DNA of 64,000 bases, taken from NCBI RefSeq assembly GCF_900115225.1, contig NZ_FOVR01000008.1, positions 124,001-188,000 of the forward strand, given 5' to 3'. The notes under the pieces were generated by a model. That model saw only the letters and a list, made by a program, of their open reading frames with translations. It was not told the origin of the DNA and did no database searches. Made by a program: the position numbers and the translations under genes. Origin of the DNA: Cohaesibacter marisflavi. Its GTDB lineage: Bacteria > Pseudomonadota > Alphaproteobacteria > Rhizobiales > Cohaesibacteraceae. The first letter of the stretch is position 1, and each line of letters opens with the position of its first letter. Of this stretch, positions 45,175-54,203 are shown one piece after another.

Positions 45175-45828
45175 TTAGAAATGAAAGGCTTGCGGCTTCT
45201 GGAATTCTCTCAGCACTGGCGCGTTGGTATCAAAAGCGGAAATGCTGGAAAAGTTGTCTCCCTTGCGCAGGATGCGCACCGCTTCAGCCATGGTTTTATC
45301 ACCCTTTGCTGCAACAAGGGTTCCCCCTTCTTTTAACTGCATGAGGAGTGATTGAGGGATCTCTTCCACGGTGCCATTGATGAATATGACATCATAAGGC
45401 CCTTCGGAAGGAACGCCTTCTTTTACATCGCCCGGAATTACAGCGACATTGTCATACCCCAGATCCGAAATGGCTGCCTCTGCGGCTGTCGCCAGCGCCT
45501 CATCGCTTTCCACTGCAACGACTGTGTTGGATAGCCAAGATGCGATAGCAGCCGTGTACCCAGAGCCAGAGCCGATGATCAGAACGAGATCGTCTGGTTT
45601 TATGTCGGCCAGTTGCAGCATTTTCGCCAAAGGCGATGGTTGCGTCATCACGCGCGTATCGGAGATGCGGATGTCTGCGTCCGAATAAGCCAATTCCTGT
45701 TTGCTGTCTGGAACAAACTTTTCTCGCGGCACCGAAAGGAAGGCTTTCAGAATAGCGTAGGACGTGACATCTGTCGTGCGGATCTGGTTGTCCACCATGT
45801 TACGCCGCGCTTGATCGAACTGGATCAT
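45175..45828 (-). CDS. pcm: protein-L-isoaspartate O-methyltransferase family protein
   Basis: SAM-dependent methyltransferase that starts repair of isoaspartyl residues in aged proteins. It has 217 residues. MVDNQIRTTDVTSYAILKAF, VPREKFVP and TQPSPLAKMLQLA correspond to the PIMT N-terminal motifs; the SAM loop is LIIGSGSGYTAAIAS, with post-I acidic VAVESDE. The usual ISQPY is TQPSP here, a variant typical of the alphaproteobacterial branch, so substrate range may differ. It precedes tolC. Confidence 0.88.
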   Translation of the reverse strand: MIQFDQARRNMVDNQIRTTDVTSYAILKAFLSVPREKFVPDSKQELAYSDADIRISDTRVMTQPSPLAKMLQLADIKPDDLVLIIGSGSGYTAAIASWLSNTVVAVESDEALATAAEAAISDLGYDNVAVIPGDVKEGVPSEGPYDVIFINGTVEEIPQSLLMQLKEGGTLVAAKGDKTMAEAVRILRKGDNFSSISAFDTNAPVLREFQKPQAFHF

Positions 45829-46064
45829 CTTCCGAACTCCTCATCGCTTCACAGGCCTGTACCGGCGGGCTTATAGAGTGCACTATATTAAGTGCTATTC
45901 CTTCCGTGGGAAGGCGTATTTCTTTTCAATTTCAATATCGCTCTGATGGCGTCGTGGCAAGGGCAAAGGCTGTATATATACTTAAAGGTGTATGACTTTC
46001 TGTGCCGGGAGATAAAATTTCTGGGGGTGTTATCAAAAATGTCAAAAATGTCGTGGATTTGGAC

Positions 46065-46092
46065 TTGAGACATCAATAGCCATTTGCTATTG
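46065..46092 (+). promoter_or_regulatory. possible promoter of tRNA-Cys
   Basis: TTGAGA (46065-46070), 16-bp spacer, CTATTG (46087-46092). It has the same spacing as the tRNA-Lys promoters and lies 24 bases before the tRNA. Confidence 0.4.
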
Positions 46093-46116
46093 AGCTTCCA
46101 CCACATACGCACGGAT

Positions 46117-46190
46117 GGCTCGATGGCGGAGTGGTGACGCAGCGGATTGCAAATCCGTGTACGCCGGTTCGATTCCGGCTCGAGCCTCCA
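46117..46190 (+). tRNA. tRNA-Cys (GCA)
   Basis: 74 nt including encoded CCA. The acceptor GGCTCGA pairs with TCGAGCC. The anticodon loop around TTGCAAA gives anticodon GCA. The T arm reads CCGGTTCGATTCCGG. A hairpin terminator follows 28 bases downstream. Confidence 0.95.
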
Positions 46191-46218
46191 ACTCTCCTAA
46201 ATAATTCAAGCGCTTATT

Positions 46219-46240
46219 AAGACTTGCTAAAGCAGGTCTT
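46219..46240 (+). terminator. terminator after tRNA-Cys
   Basis: AAGACTTGC (46219-46227) and GCAGGTCTT (46232-46240) form a 9-bp stem with one G-T pair and loop TAAA, followed by CTGGTTTT. Confidence 0.6.
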
Positions 46241-46314
46241 CTGGTTTTGTGCATGCTGTGACATCTGCCTCCTCTTTCATGGCGCGCTTTTTACACTGGC
46301 CAGATAAGGACATG

Positions 46315-47334
46315 TCATGCTGCGATTGTGACGGTTCTGTTCCTGCCTTTGCTTTTCGCCTGATAGAGACATTTATCCGCGACGCGTAACAATTCCGTGA
46401 CAGAATAGACGTTGCTTGTGTTGAGGGATGAGACGCCAAAGCTGGTGGTAACGGAAATCTCCTGATTACAATAGTAGGTTGGCATATTGGCAATGCTTGT
46501 GCGGATTCGTTCCGCAATTTGAAAGGCGTCAGCTATTTCGGTCTGGGGTAGCAATATGGTGAACTCCTCCCCTCCAAAACGAGCTGGTGTATCAAAAGCG
46601 CGTATCTGGCTGCGACAGATATCTGCGATCTGCTGCAACACTCTGTCCCCTGCCGCATGGCCATAAGAATCATTCACTTTCTTGAATCTGTCGATATCGA
46701 AAAGGATCAGACTCAAATCGGAATCATATCGTTTTGAACGTTCAAGTTCTTGTCGCGCCTTGAGCCAAAAGCCCTGTCTTTGTTGCAGTCCGGTCAGGCA
46801 ATCGAATGTTGCGAGAGATCTGAGTTCGATTTCGTCAATCACAACGCGCCCCATATCATATAGATTGGCCAGTTGATCGTGAGTAAGCTTGCGTGGCTTG
46901 TGGTCCATGATGCAAAGGACGCCAAGATGATGGCCCGAAGGCGATGTCAAAGGCACGCCCGCGTAAAAGCGGATCTTGTGCGGGCCCTGTACGATATCGG
47001 AGTTTTTGAAGCGATCATCCAGCAAACTGTCTTCGACAACGAGTGGGTGGCCACTTTCCAATGCGACGGCGCAAAAAGACCCTTCTCTGGTGGCCTCATC
47101 CAGATGCAGCCCCTGCTTGGATTTGAACCATTGGCGGTTTTCGTCTGCAAGGGAAATGAGGGCGATTGGGGTATCAAACAAATCTCTGGTCAGGCGTGTA
47201 ATGCGGTCAAATGTCTCTTCTGGTTCGGTGTCCAGAATCGCATAGCGCTTCAATTCCTGCAGGCGGCGATGTTCAGTACAAGTCACCAGAAAACTCCCTT
47301 GGCTGGTGGGGGCAATTTGGCCGGTATTTTGCAT
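46315..47334 (-). CDS. GAF-GGDEF diguanylate cyclase
   Basis: Synthesises the second messenger c-di-GMP. The 339 residues have no membrane helix. A GAF-type sensor (about 25-170: RYAILDTEPEETFDRITRL, VPLTSPSGHHLGVLCIMDH) precedes a GGDEF domain with the active-site motif ARFGGEEFTILL and, five residues before it, RAFD, the RxxD inhibitory site. So it is likely an active, product-inhibited cyclase that senses a cytoplasmic ligand. It is monocistronic, between tRNA-Cys and the cobalamin genes. Confidence 0.93.
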   Translation of the reverse strand: MQNTGQIAPTSQGSFLVTCTEHRRLQELKRYAILDTEPEETFDRITRLTRDLFDTPIALISLADENRQWFKSKQGLHLDEATREGSFCAVALESGHPLVVEDSLLDDRFKNSDIVQGPHKIRFYAGVPLTSPSGHHLGVLCIMDHKPRKLTHDQLANLYDMGRVVIDEIELRSLATFDCLTGLQQRQGFWLKARQELERSKRYDSDLSLILFDIDRFKKVNDSYGHAAGDRVLQQIADICRSQIRAFDTPARFGGEEFTILLPQTEIADAFQIAERIRTSIANMPTYYCNQEISVTTSFGVSSLNTSNVYSVTELLRVADKCLYQAKSKGRNRTVTIAA

Positions 47335-47806
47335 AGAGTTTATTAATAAAATGTGACCTCAAGTTGTGATCGTAATTGAATAAAACTTGCTGAAATTTGC
47401 ACTTTCATGCGGAATGAAATGGCCTTTCTCTAAATGGATAATTTCTGGCGTGTTCTTGACAAACATGGATAGAAAAAAAATTTGTCATTACATAGATTTA
47501 CAGACGTTTCATTAGTTATGTTGGGGTCTGATGCGAACATGACCCAGGCCTTTTCTGCTATTGAAAAATTGATTACAATTGCATCTATTGGGCGGCCCTG
47601 TTGGGAAAGGTGCAAAAGTTAACGCAATGGGTGCGCTTTATTTGTAAATGCTATTGTTTTGTTGAATTCTCAAATCAATTTGGCATTGGCAATTATTCTG
47701 GTCATATCAATCCGAACGGTTGCTCAAAAGCCCGTTTGGGTTTGCATCCCATGGCTAAAAGGTCTATGCGTTAGTCTCAATTGCCGAACAATTTGGGGCT
47801 TGGATT
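47335..47806. other. 472-bp gap upstream of cobD
   Basis: No credible gene. A 7-bp perfect inverted repeat TGACAAA/TTTGTCA lies at 47457-47487. I looked for a cobalamin riboswitch before cobD and found no B12-box-like sequence. The gap is AT-rich with long A and T runs near 47465-47490. Confidence 0.4.
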
Positions 47807-48835
47807 ATGGTAGCCAGCGACGACAACATTATGATGCATGGGGGCGATCTGTCCGCAGCAATGAACCGATATGGCGGAACACGGGAAGGTTGGCTGGATC
47901 TATCTGCTGGTATCAACCACGTGTCTTATCCATTTGATAGAGATTCTGCACTGGATTCAATTGGTTGTCTTCCGACACAAGCGGATCTTGTCGATTGTCT
48001 GGCAGCTGCGCGCGTGGCTTACAATGTTCCCGATGAAGTATCGATTGTTGCGTCATCCGGGACGCAGTCTCTTATTCAGTCCATGCCGGTGCTGTTGGGC
48101 ACAAACCAGAGTTGCCTCATTCTCGGACCGACCTATTCTGAGCATCAGCGCGCCATGGCGCGTGCCGGTGTTGATGTGGCGATGGTCAATGAAGTGCCGA
48201 AGGAATTCTTCCCGGGCGATTGCCTGCTGGTTTGCAACCCGAACAATCCGGATGGTCGAACGCTGGAAGCTGAGTTGCTCGTTGAATTGGCGAGCAAGCT
48301 GCATCGCCAGCGGGGACTACTCATCGTTGATGAGGCCTTTGCGGATGTAAATCCTCAGTTGAGCGTAATGCCGCATCTCGCTGAAATGCCAAACTGCGTC
48401 ATTCTGCGCTCCTTTGGCAAATTCTTTGGTCTATCCGGCATCCGGCTCGGCTTCCTCATGGGGCATGAGGTCCAGATTAGCAAGATTCGCGACATGCTGG
48501 GTCCTTGGGCTGTTTCCACCCCTGCCCTGCGCGTTGGCACTCAAGCGCTGAGTGATCTGGAATGGCAAAAGAGCCAGCGTGAAAAGCTTCAGGCTCAAGC
48601 CGAGCTGATGGACAAGGTACTCGATAAACGTGGTCTTTACACCGCTGGAGGCACGTCGCTTTTCCGTCTGGTGATCAAGGAAGACGCGCGCGATCTTCAC
48701 CGCAAGCTGGCTGAAATGCACATCTGGTCACGTATCTTCGACTATCGCTCCGATTATATCCGTTTCGGTATTCCTATCGATCAGAAAGCGATGAACCGAT
48801 TTGACGAAGCACTTGGCAAGGTTATGTATCGGTGA
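47807..48835 (+). CDS. cobD: L-threonine-O-3-phosphate decarboxylase (CobD; CobC in P. denitrificans)
   Basis: A PLP enzyme that makes (R)-1-amino-2-propanol phosphate, the aminopropanol linker of cobalamin. The 342 residues follow the histidinol-phosphate aminotransferase fold. HGGDLSAAMNRYGG and WLDLSAGINHVSYP are typical of this enzyme; CNPNNPDGR and LRSFGKFFGLSGIRLGF contain the PLP-binding region, with the lysine in SFGKFF. It overlaps cbiB by 4 bases (GTGA), an operon encoding the two steps that attach aminopropanol. Confidence 0.93.
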   Translation: MVASDDNIMMHGGDLSAAMNRYGGTREGWLDLSAGINHVSYPFDRDSALDSIGCLPTQADLVDCLAAARVAYNVPDEVSIVASSGTQSLIQSMPVLLGTNQSCLILGPTYSEHQRAMARAGVDVAMVNEVPKEFFPGDCLLVCNPNNPDGRTLEAELLVELASKLHRQRGLLIVDEAFADVNPQLSVMPHLAEMPNCVILRSFGKFFGLSGIRLGFLMGHEVQISKIRDMLGPWAVSTPALRVGTQALSDLEWQKSQREKLQAQAELMDKVLDKRGLYTAGGTSLFRLVIKEDARDLHRKLAEMHIWSRIFDYRSDYIRFGIPIDQKAMNRFDEALGKVMYR

Positions 48836-49827
48836 TTCCATTTGGTGGACTGTTCGCTGGTGCGGTCCTTCTGGCTTTGCTTCTGGACGCGGTGTTTGGT
48901 GAGCCTGATTGGTTATGGCGCCGGATGCCGCATCCTGTGGTTTTTTTCGGTAAAGCGATTTCCTTTTTCGAGACACGTTTCAATCGCCCCAAGGACCAAA
49001 GTGCCTTATTGGGGCGGTTAGCGGGGACTTTTTCCCTGGCTATCCTTCTTCTGCTGGGCTGCGCTCTGGGAACCGGGATACAGCTCGGGTTGATGGAGCT
49101 TGGTGGCGTTGGGGGCGTTCTGATTGCCGTGATTGCTTCGACCCTGCTCGCTCAGAAAAGTCTTTATGAGCATGTGGAGCGGGTCGCCGTGCCGCTATCT
49201 CAATCTGACTTGCAAGGTGCACGCGCTGCTGTTTCCATGATTGTCGGACGCGACACCAGTAAGCTAGACGAGGCGGGCGTTACGCGCGCGGCCATAGAGA
49301 GTCTTGCGGAGAACTATTCCGATGGAATCGTTGCACCACTTTTTTGGCTGGTGCTGTTCGGGCTGCCGGGGCTTATTTGCTATAAAATCGTCAATACTGC
49401 CGATAGCATGATTGGTCACCGGAATGAGCGCTACCTCTATTTCGGCTGGGCGGCGGCGAGGCTCGATGATGTGCTCAATCTCATTCCGGCGCGTCTCACC
49501 ATGATTCTATTGCTTTTCTCGCCTGTTTCCCTGCATCGCTCCCGCACGGTTGCCTTCCAGTCATGGACGCGCTTTTTCGCTGATGCACGGCGCCACCGGT
49601 CTCCCAACGCCGGCTGGCCTGAAGGGGCCATGGCGCGCAGGCTTGACATTGCCCTCTCCGGCCCGCGCTATTATGAAGGCGTGTTGGTGGATGAGCCGTT
49701 TGTCAACGACACCGGAAGGCGGCAGATCGGAGCAGATGATATTGTGCTGGCTCTAAAGCTGTATGGACGTGCCTGTCAGTGTCAGTTTGTGATCGTTGCA
49801 CTGCTTGGCACCGGCGCTCTGATCTAA
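48832..49827 (+). CDS. cbiB: adenosylcobinamide-phosphate synthase (CbiB; CobD in P. denitrificans)
   Basis: An inner-membrane enzyme that joins adenosylcobyric acid to aminopropanol (phosphate). The GTG start overlaps the cobD stop. The 331 residues contain several membrane helices and the family motifs LDAVFGEPDWLWRRMPHPVV, GRDTSKLDEAGVTRAAIESL, AENYSDGIVAPLFW and NTADSMIGHRNERYLYFGWA. cobD supplies its substrate. cobU, the next step in the pathway, is encoded just downstream on the opposite strand. Confidence 0.95.
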   Translation: MIPFGGLFAGAVLLALLLDAVFGEPDWLWRRMPHPVVFFGKAISFFETRFNRPKDQSALLGRLAGTFSLAILLLLGCALGTGIQLGLMELGGVGGVLIAVIASTLLAQKSLYEHVERVAVPLSQSDLQGARAAVSMIVGRDTSKLDEAGVTRAAIESLAENYSDGIVAPLFWLVLFGLPGLICYKIVNTADSMIGHRNERYLYFGWAAARLDDVLNLIPARLTMILLLFSPVSLHRSRTVAFQSWTRFFADARRHRSPNAGWPEGAMARRLDIALSGPRYYEGVLVDEPFVNDTGRRQIGADDIVLALKLYGRACQCQFVIVALLGTGALI

Positions 49828-49872
49828 AGGCTGGAAGTCCTTGTGTAGAGCTTCCGACTTATTGCCTCTTCG

Positions 49873-50427
49873 TCAAAGAACGAGCTTTGGTTGGTCATTT
49901 GGTTTGAGCAGAAGGGGTAAGCCACAGCGCACTTCAACGACTCGCTCACACGCTTTGGCAAGTTGCTGATTCAATCTGCCCTGATGGTCGCGGAATTGCC
50001 GCACCTGCGGGGATGACGGAACAATCCCCTGCCCCACTTCATTTGAAACGATAACAATATGAGCATGCGTTTCTGCCATGGCATCGAGAAAACCGCCCAC
50101 ATGGTCTTGCAGTGGTAAATCATGATAAATCAGATTGTTAAGCCAAAGAGTGGCACAGTCGATTAGAAGCACTGTCTCTGCGTTGTCATGTTCTTTCACG
50201 ACGCGATCAATGGCGATCTCTTCTTCGATCGCTTGCCAGCGTGGGCCCCGGTCGTCCTTGTGTTTCTGTATCCGTGCTGCCATCTCCTTGTCGCCAGAAA
50301 AAACCGGTGACGTAGCCACATAGATCAGATTGAAGGGACTGTCTTCACAGAGCGTCTGAGCAAATGCGCTTTTGCCAGATCTCGCTCCGCCCACAACGAG
50401 CGTCGTTCGTGCGGAATGCGTCTTCAT
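49873..50427 (-). CDS. cobU: adenosylcobinamide kinase / guanylyltransferase (CobU/CobP)
   Basis: Phosphorylates adenosylcobinamide and converts the phosphate to GDP-cobinamide. The 184 residues carry the P-loop VGGARSGKSAFAQ at 12-24 and WQAIEEEIAIDRV, plus VLLIDCATLWLNNLI and VIVSNEVGQGIVP, all family hallmarks. It converges with cbiB and overlaps the small membrane-protein gene by 4 bases (ATGA), so the two are translationally coupled. Confidence 0.94.
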   Translation of the reverse strand: MKTHSARTTLVVGGARSGKSAFAQTLCEDSPFNLIYVATSPVFSGDKEMAARIQKHKDDRGPRWQAIEEEIAIDRVVKEHDNAETVLLIDCATLWLNNLIYHDLPLQDHVGGFLDAMAETHAHIVIVSNEVGQGIVPSSPQVRQFRDHQGRLNQQLAKACERVVEVRCGLPLLLKPNDQPKLVL

Positions 50428-50708
50428 GCCAGATCATGCTCCTGTGTTTTCTGAGGCGCTGGAAGCAGTTGGCTTCTCTTGCGCTTTTCCATCTTGATGG
50501 CGATCTTTCTGCGATATTTGCGTAAGAATGGCAAATCGATCGAAAGGATCAGTAGGCCGAGCGGGAGCATCCAGAATCCGAGGATCGGTAAGAAGCCAAG
50601 TATACCACCCAGAATCAAAAGCACGCCCAAGACCTTTCTGGCAAATGGTGACTGGGGTATTTTTATCGTTTTGGGACCAAAGCGAAATTCTTTTTGCGGG
50701 CTGATCAT
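50424..50708 (-). CDS. small PGPGW-like transmembrane protein
   Basis: A 94-residue protein with a helical membrane hairpin (residues 27-60: VLGVLLILGGILGFLPILGF then WMLPLGLLILSIDLP) and a basic C-terminus (LRKYRRKIAIKMEKRKR). The glycine-rich GFLPILGFWMLPLGLL turn is the pattern of the PGPGW family of unknown function. It overlaps cobU by 4 bases and is the first gene of that pair, but a role in cobalamin metabolism is only suggested by position. Confidence 0.75.
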   Translation of the reverse strand: MISPQKEFRFGPKTIKIPQSPFARKVLGVLLILGGILGFLPILGFWMLPLGLLILSIDLPFLRKYRRKIAIKMEKRKRSQLLPAPQKTQEHDLA

Positions 50709-50892
50709 CTGACGGGCAATCTTTGCGATGTTGTTGATAATTTACTCTTTTTGCCAATCCACCACAGCAAAACAGCGGAATTATGGCGCTTATGCACTGC
50801 TTGGTGCTGTTCTGCAGTTTAAGCTTTCTATGACAGTTGCCCTGTCTTTTCCACTGATCCACAAGAGAAATTAAAAAGATGAAAAAAGGGGC

Positions 50893-50920
50893 TTGGCAAG
50901 CGCGGCTCTCTCCATTAGAA
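50893..50920 (+). promoter_or_regulatory. possible promoter of tRNA-Asn
   Basis: TTGGCA (50893-50898), 16-bp spacer, TTAGAA (50915-50920), 51 bases before the tRNA. The -10 element is poor; the call rests partly on the shared spacing. Confidence 0.35.
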
Positions 50921-50971
50921 ACCACCTCACCAACGTTGAGACGGAAACAACGGATCAACGAAAAAGAGTTT

Positions 50972-51047
50972 TCCCCAGTAGCTCAGTTGGTAGAGCAAGC
51001 GACTGTTAATCGCTGGGTCGCTGGTTCGAGTCCGGCCTGGGGAGCCA
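50972..51047 (+). tRNA. tRNA-Asn (GTT)
   Basis: 76 nt including encoded CCA. The acceptor TCCCCAG pairs with CTGGGGA. The anticodon loop CTGTTAA gives GTT. It is a substrate of the queuosine pathway encoded by queA-tgt in this window. A strong terminator follows. Confidence 0.96.
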
Positions 51048-51051
51048 TATT

Positions 51052-51085
51052 AAAGGCCTGTTACTTTCGAGTAACAGGCCTTTTT
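51052..51085. terminator. strong bidirectional terminator with UUCG tetraloop
   Basis: AAAGGCCTGTTACT (51052-51065) and AGTAACAGGCCTTT (51070-51083) form a perfect 14-bp stem capped by TTCG, then TT. It ends the tRNA-Asn transcript and, on the other strand, the RND operon that converges on it. Confidence 0.92.
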
Positions 51086-51108
51086 GATTCCTTACATCAT
51101 GGTGTCGA

Positions 51109-54100
51109 TCAGGCCTTTTTCTTTCCGTATCCGAAGTCTGTCAGAATGGCGAAGAGGCTAGGCACAAGGAAGAGCGACAACACGGTGGCGGTGAGCAAGC
51201 CAAAGGCGAGACTGTTGACCAGCGGGATAAGGAATTGCGCCTGTGTGCTCGTCTCGGAGAGCAGCGGCAACAAGCCTGCTATCGTTGTGAGGGATGTCAT
51301 CACCACAGCGCGCAAACGGGCCTTGGCTGCCTGCTTTGTTGCCTGCAACGGGTCGTGTCCTGCTGCCATTTCCTCATGGATGAAGGATACCAGCAGGATA
51401 GAGTTGTTGACTACCACGCCGGAAAGTGTTGCCAATCCCACAAGGCTTGGTATGGAGATATCCAGCCCCATGAGAAGATGGCCGATTACCATGCCGATTG
51501 CACCCAGAGGAATGGCTGCCAGCACCACGAAAGGCAAGACATAGCTTCTAAACTGGAAGCTGAGCAGGATGAAGACGAACGCCAGCCCGATATAGAAGTT
51601 GGTGAGAAGCGAACCGCCTGTTGTGGCTGCTTCCTTGCCCTGTCCATTGAAGGCGACGCTTACTGCCGGATATGCTTTCTTCAATTGCGGTACGAACCCG
51701 GTTTTCACTTCCATCATCAATTCGCGCGCATTGACTACTTTGGGTTTGATGGAGCCCTGAATGGTGACCGTGCGCAGACCGTCCACGCGGTTGATGCGGG
51801 CATAGCCGCGGCTCTCGGTGACATCCGCTACGGTCGATAGTGGGATTTTTGATCCGTCTGTTGCCGTCACATAGATGGAGTTGATCCCTCCCCGGCTATC
51901 AATGGCGCCTTCGGCCAGCCTGACGCGCACATCAACGCCGTAGCGACCCGTCTGGATCTCCAGACCTGTATTGCCCTGAACGACCGCTCTGAGCTCTTCT
52001 GAGACGGATTTGGCTGTCAGGCCAAGGCCTCCGGCGTCATCATGCAGCTTGACGATATATTCGGGTTTGCCTGGGCGCAGATCATCCAGCACATCCACCA
52101 CGCCTTCGTAATTATAAAGGAAGGCCTTGAGGTCGTTGCCTGCCTGCTTGATCTGTTCAAGATTGCTGCCGCGCAAACGGATGTCGATGGCGTTGCCAGC
52201 CACTCCGCGTTCCTTGTCGGTGAATTTCATGGCAAGGCTGCCCGGAACCGGTCCGGTATATTTACGCCATTTGGAGAGCATTTCCTGAAGCGAGCCCTCC
52301 CGATCTTGCGCCCGCAGGAGATCGGCACTGATGGTTGCCAGATGGGGGCCCTTCTCGTTGGCGTCTGCGTTGATCCCGTAATAGACAAGGACGTTGTTCA
52401 CCAGATCCTTGCCATCTTTCTGCATGGGGGCGAAATCCGCGTTGACCTTGTCGAGCGCTTTGACGACCTGCTGCACAGCCAGCTCAGTCTCAGAAAGTGG
52501 CGTCCCCTGAGGCATCAGGATACGAGCCTGAATCGTGTCGCTTTCCAGATTGGGAAAGGACCGGAATTTGAGCATCCCGCTGGAGAAGGCGCCAAAGGAG
52601 AGAATCAGCAACGCAATGATGAAGCCAGTCGTGAGATAACGCCAACTCACGGCCCAATCGATCATCGGGCCGAAAATACCGGTTCTGAAGCGTTCAAAGC
52701 CTCGCTCGAAAGCGGCATGAAATCGGGATTGTTTCTTGCTGCCTTGATTCTTGAGCGAGTGATAAAGGTGCGATGGCAGGATCAGGAAAGCCTCAATGAG
52801 GCTGATAGCAAGCGTAATGACCAGAATGACCGGAAGTACCTTGAGCACAGCGCCGATCTTGCCTGCCATGAGGGCCAGTGGGCCAACAATGAGGATTGTC
52901 GTCAGGAAGGAGGAAATGACGCTTGGCAGTACCTGCCTTGTGCCGTTTACGGCTGCTTCCAGCTCACTCTCGCCCCGCTTGAGGCGGGCGCCGATATTTT
53001 CCGATATGACGATCGCGTCGTCCATCAAGAGGCCGGTGGAGACAATGAGCCCAACCATGGTCATGGTGTTGAGCGTATAGCCCAGCCCTTGCATGGCGAA
53101 AATTGCACCCAGGAAGGAGACCGGCAGTCCCATGGCAACCCAGAAGCTGTAGCGCAGGGAGAAGAAGACCCACATGGTCAGGAACACGAGAACAAGCCCC
53201 TGTATGCCGTTGTCTGTGAGGATCCGCAGCCGGTCGACGATGTTCGGCGACACATCCTGCGAGATATCGAGACTGACACCCGGAGGGGCGCTGGCACGTT
53301 CGCTTTCCAGAATGGTATCGATGAGGGTCTTGATCTTCAGGGTATCCTGATTGGGCGTCTTGGCAATTTCAATCAGGGCGGCGCGCTGGCCGTTGAAAGT
53401 GACTTTGTCCTCGGCAAATTCGAAAGTCTTGGTGACGGTGGCGATGTCTTTCAGGCGAACGATGCCACCATCATCTGAGCTCTTGATGACGAGTTCGGCA
53501 AATTCACGTGGTTTGCGCCTCTGGTCCGCATAGCGCAACACCAGATCGCCACTCTTTGTTTCCAATGTGCCTGCTGGCAGGTCGACGCTCTGCACCTTGA
53601 TGGCGTTGGCCACATCGGTGATGCTAAGGCCCAGGTCGCGTAAGGCCGTTTCGGATACACGAATGTCAATCAATGGGTCGGCAAAGCCCTTCATTGTGGC
53701 TTGCGCGATCTGCTTGTTGCGCATTACCCGCGAGAGCACCTTGTCGGCATAGGCAAACAGGGCGCCCGGATCGTCAATGCCGGTAATCGCGATTGTCGAG
53801 ATTGTTGCGGTCCGCTCCATCTTGGTAACGGTGGGGCGCTCTACATTGGCCGGAAAACCGGTAATGGCTTCAATCTCGCTTTTGATATCGTTGTAGAAGG
53901 TATCAAAATCGCGCCCCTCGATCATGGTCACGACTGCGATGGCGAGATTTTCTCTGGCTTCACAGGTCATTTCCAGCTTGTCGGGAATAACGCCGAGCGC
54001 TTCTTCGAAGCGGAGGCATACCGCCTCTTCAACGTCCAGCGCCGTGGCGCCGGGATAGCTGACGCGGACCTCCACCTGGGTGGGGTCGGTTGCCGGGAAT

Positions 54101-54201
54101 GTGTCGCGTTGCAGTTTCGGCAAAGCCAGAATACCGATCAGCAGAATGCCGACCATCAGCAGGTTGGCTGCTGTGGGATGTTTGGCGAAATAGCGGATCA
54201 T
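51109..54201 (-). CDS. RND family efflux permease (second system)
   Basis: A 1030-residue proton-driven RND pump. It has the N-terminal helix MIRYFAKHPTAANLLMVGIL, the porter loops, and helix-4 motif STGLLMDDAIVISENIGARL around residue 395 with paired aspartates. The second half holds GLATLSGVVVNNSILLVSFI. It resembles the branch of RND pumps found with HlyD-like adaptors rather than AcrB itself. It starts 2 bases after the adaptor gene, so it is translationally coupled. The substrate is unknown. Confidence 0.94.
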   Translation of the reverse strand: MIRYFAKHPTAANLLMVGILLIGILALPKLQRDTFPATDPTQVEVRVSYPGATALDVEEAVCLRFEEALGVIPDKLEMTCEARENLAIAVVTMIEGRDFDTFYNDIKSEIEAITGFPANVERPTVTKMERTATISTIAITGIDDPGALFAYADKVLSRVMRNKQIAQATMKGFADPLIDIRVSETALRDLGLSITDVANAIKVQSVDLPAGTLETKSGDLVLRYADQRRKPREFAELVIKSSDDGGIVRLKDIATVTKTFEFAEDKVTFNGQRAALIEIAKTPNQDTLKIKTLIDTILESERASAPPGVSLDISQDVSPNIVDRLRILTDNGIQGLVLVFLTMWVFFSLRYSFWVAMGLPVSFLGAIFAMQGLGYTLNTMTMVGLIVSTGLLMDDAIVISENIGARLKRGESELEAAVNGTRQVLPSVISSFLTTILIVGPLALMAGKIGAVLKVLPVILVITLAISLIEAFLILPSHLYHSLKNQGSKKQSRFHAAFERGFERFRTGIFGPMIDWAVSWRYLTTGFIIALLILSFGAFSSGMLKFRSFPNLESDTIQARILMPQGTPLSETELAVQQVVKALDKVNADFAPMQKDGKDLVNNVLVYYGINADANEKGPHLATISADLLRAQDREGSLQEMLSKWRKYTGPVPGSLAMKFTDKERGVAGNAIDIRLRGSNLEQIKQAGNDLKAFLYNYEGVVDVLDDLRPGKPEYIVKLHDDAGGLGLTAKSVSEELRAVVQGNTGLEIQTGRYGVDVRVRLAEGAIDSRGGINSIYVTATDGSKIPLSTVADVTESRGYARINRVDGLRTVTIQGSIKPKVVNARELMMEVKTGFVPQLKKAYPAVSVAFNGQGKEAATTGGSLLTNFYIGLAFVFILLSFQFRSYVLPFVVLAAIPLGAIGMVIGHLLMGLDISIPSLVGLATLSGVVVNNSILLVSFIHEEMAAGHDPLQATKQAAKARLRAVVMTSLTTIAGLLPLLSETSTQAQFLIPLVNSLAFGLLTATVLSLFLVPSLFAILTDFGYGKKKA

Positions 54202-54203
54202 GA

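Noticed and set aside
47335-47806. Cobalamin riboswitch upstream of cobD
   Set aside because: I looked for the B12 box and its flanking helices and found none; the gap shows only a short inverted repeat.
50879-51544. Plus-strand frame over tRNA-Asn that continues into the RND gene
   Set aside because: It contains the tRNA-derived AQLVEQATVNRWVAGSSPAW and then antisense of the RND permease.
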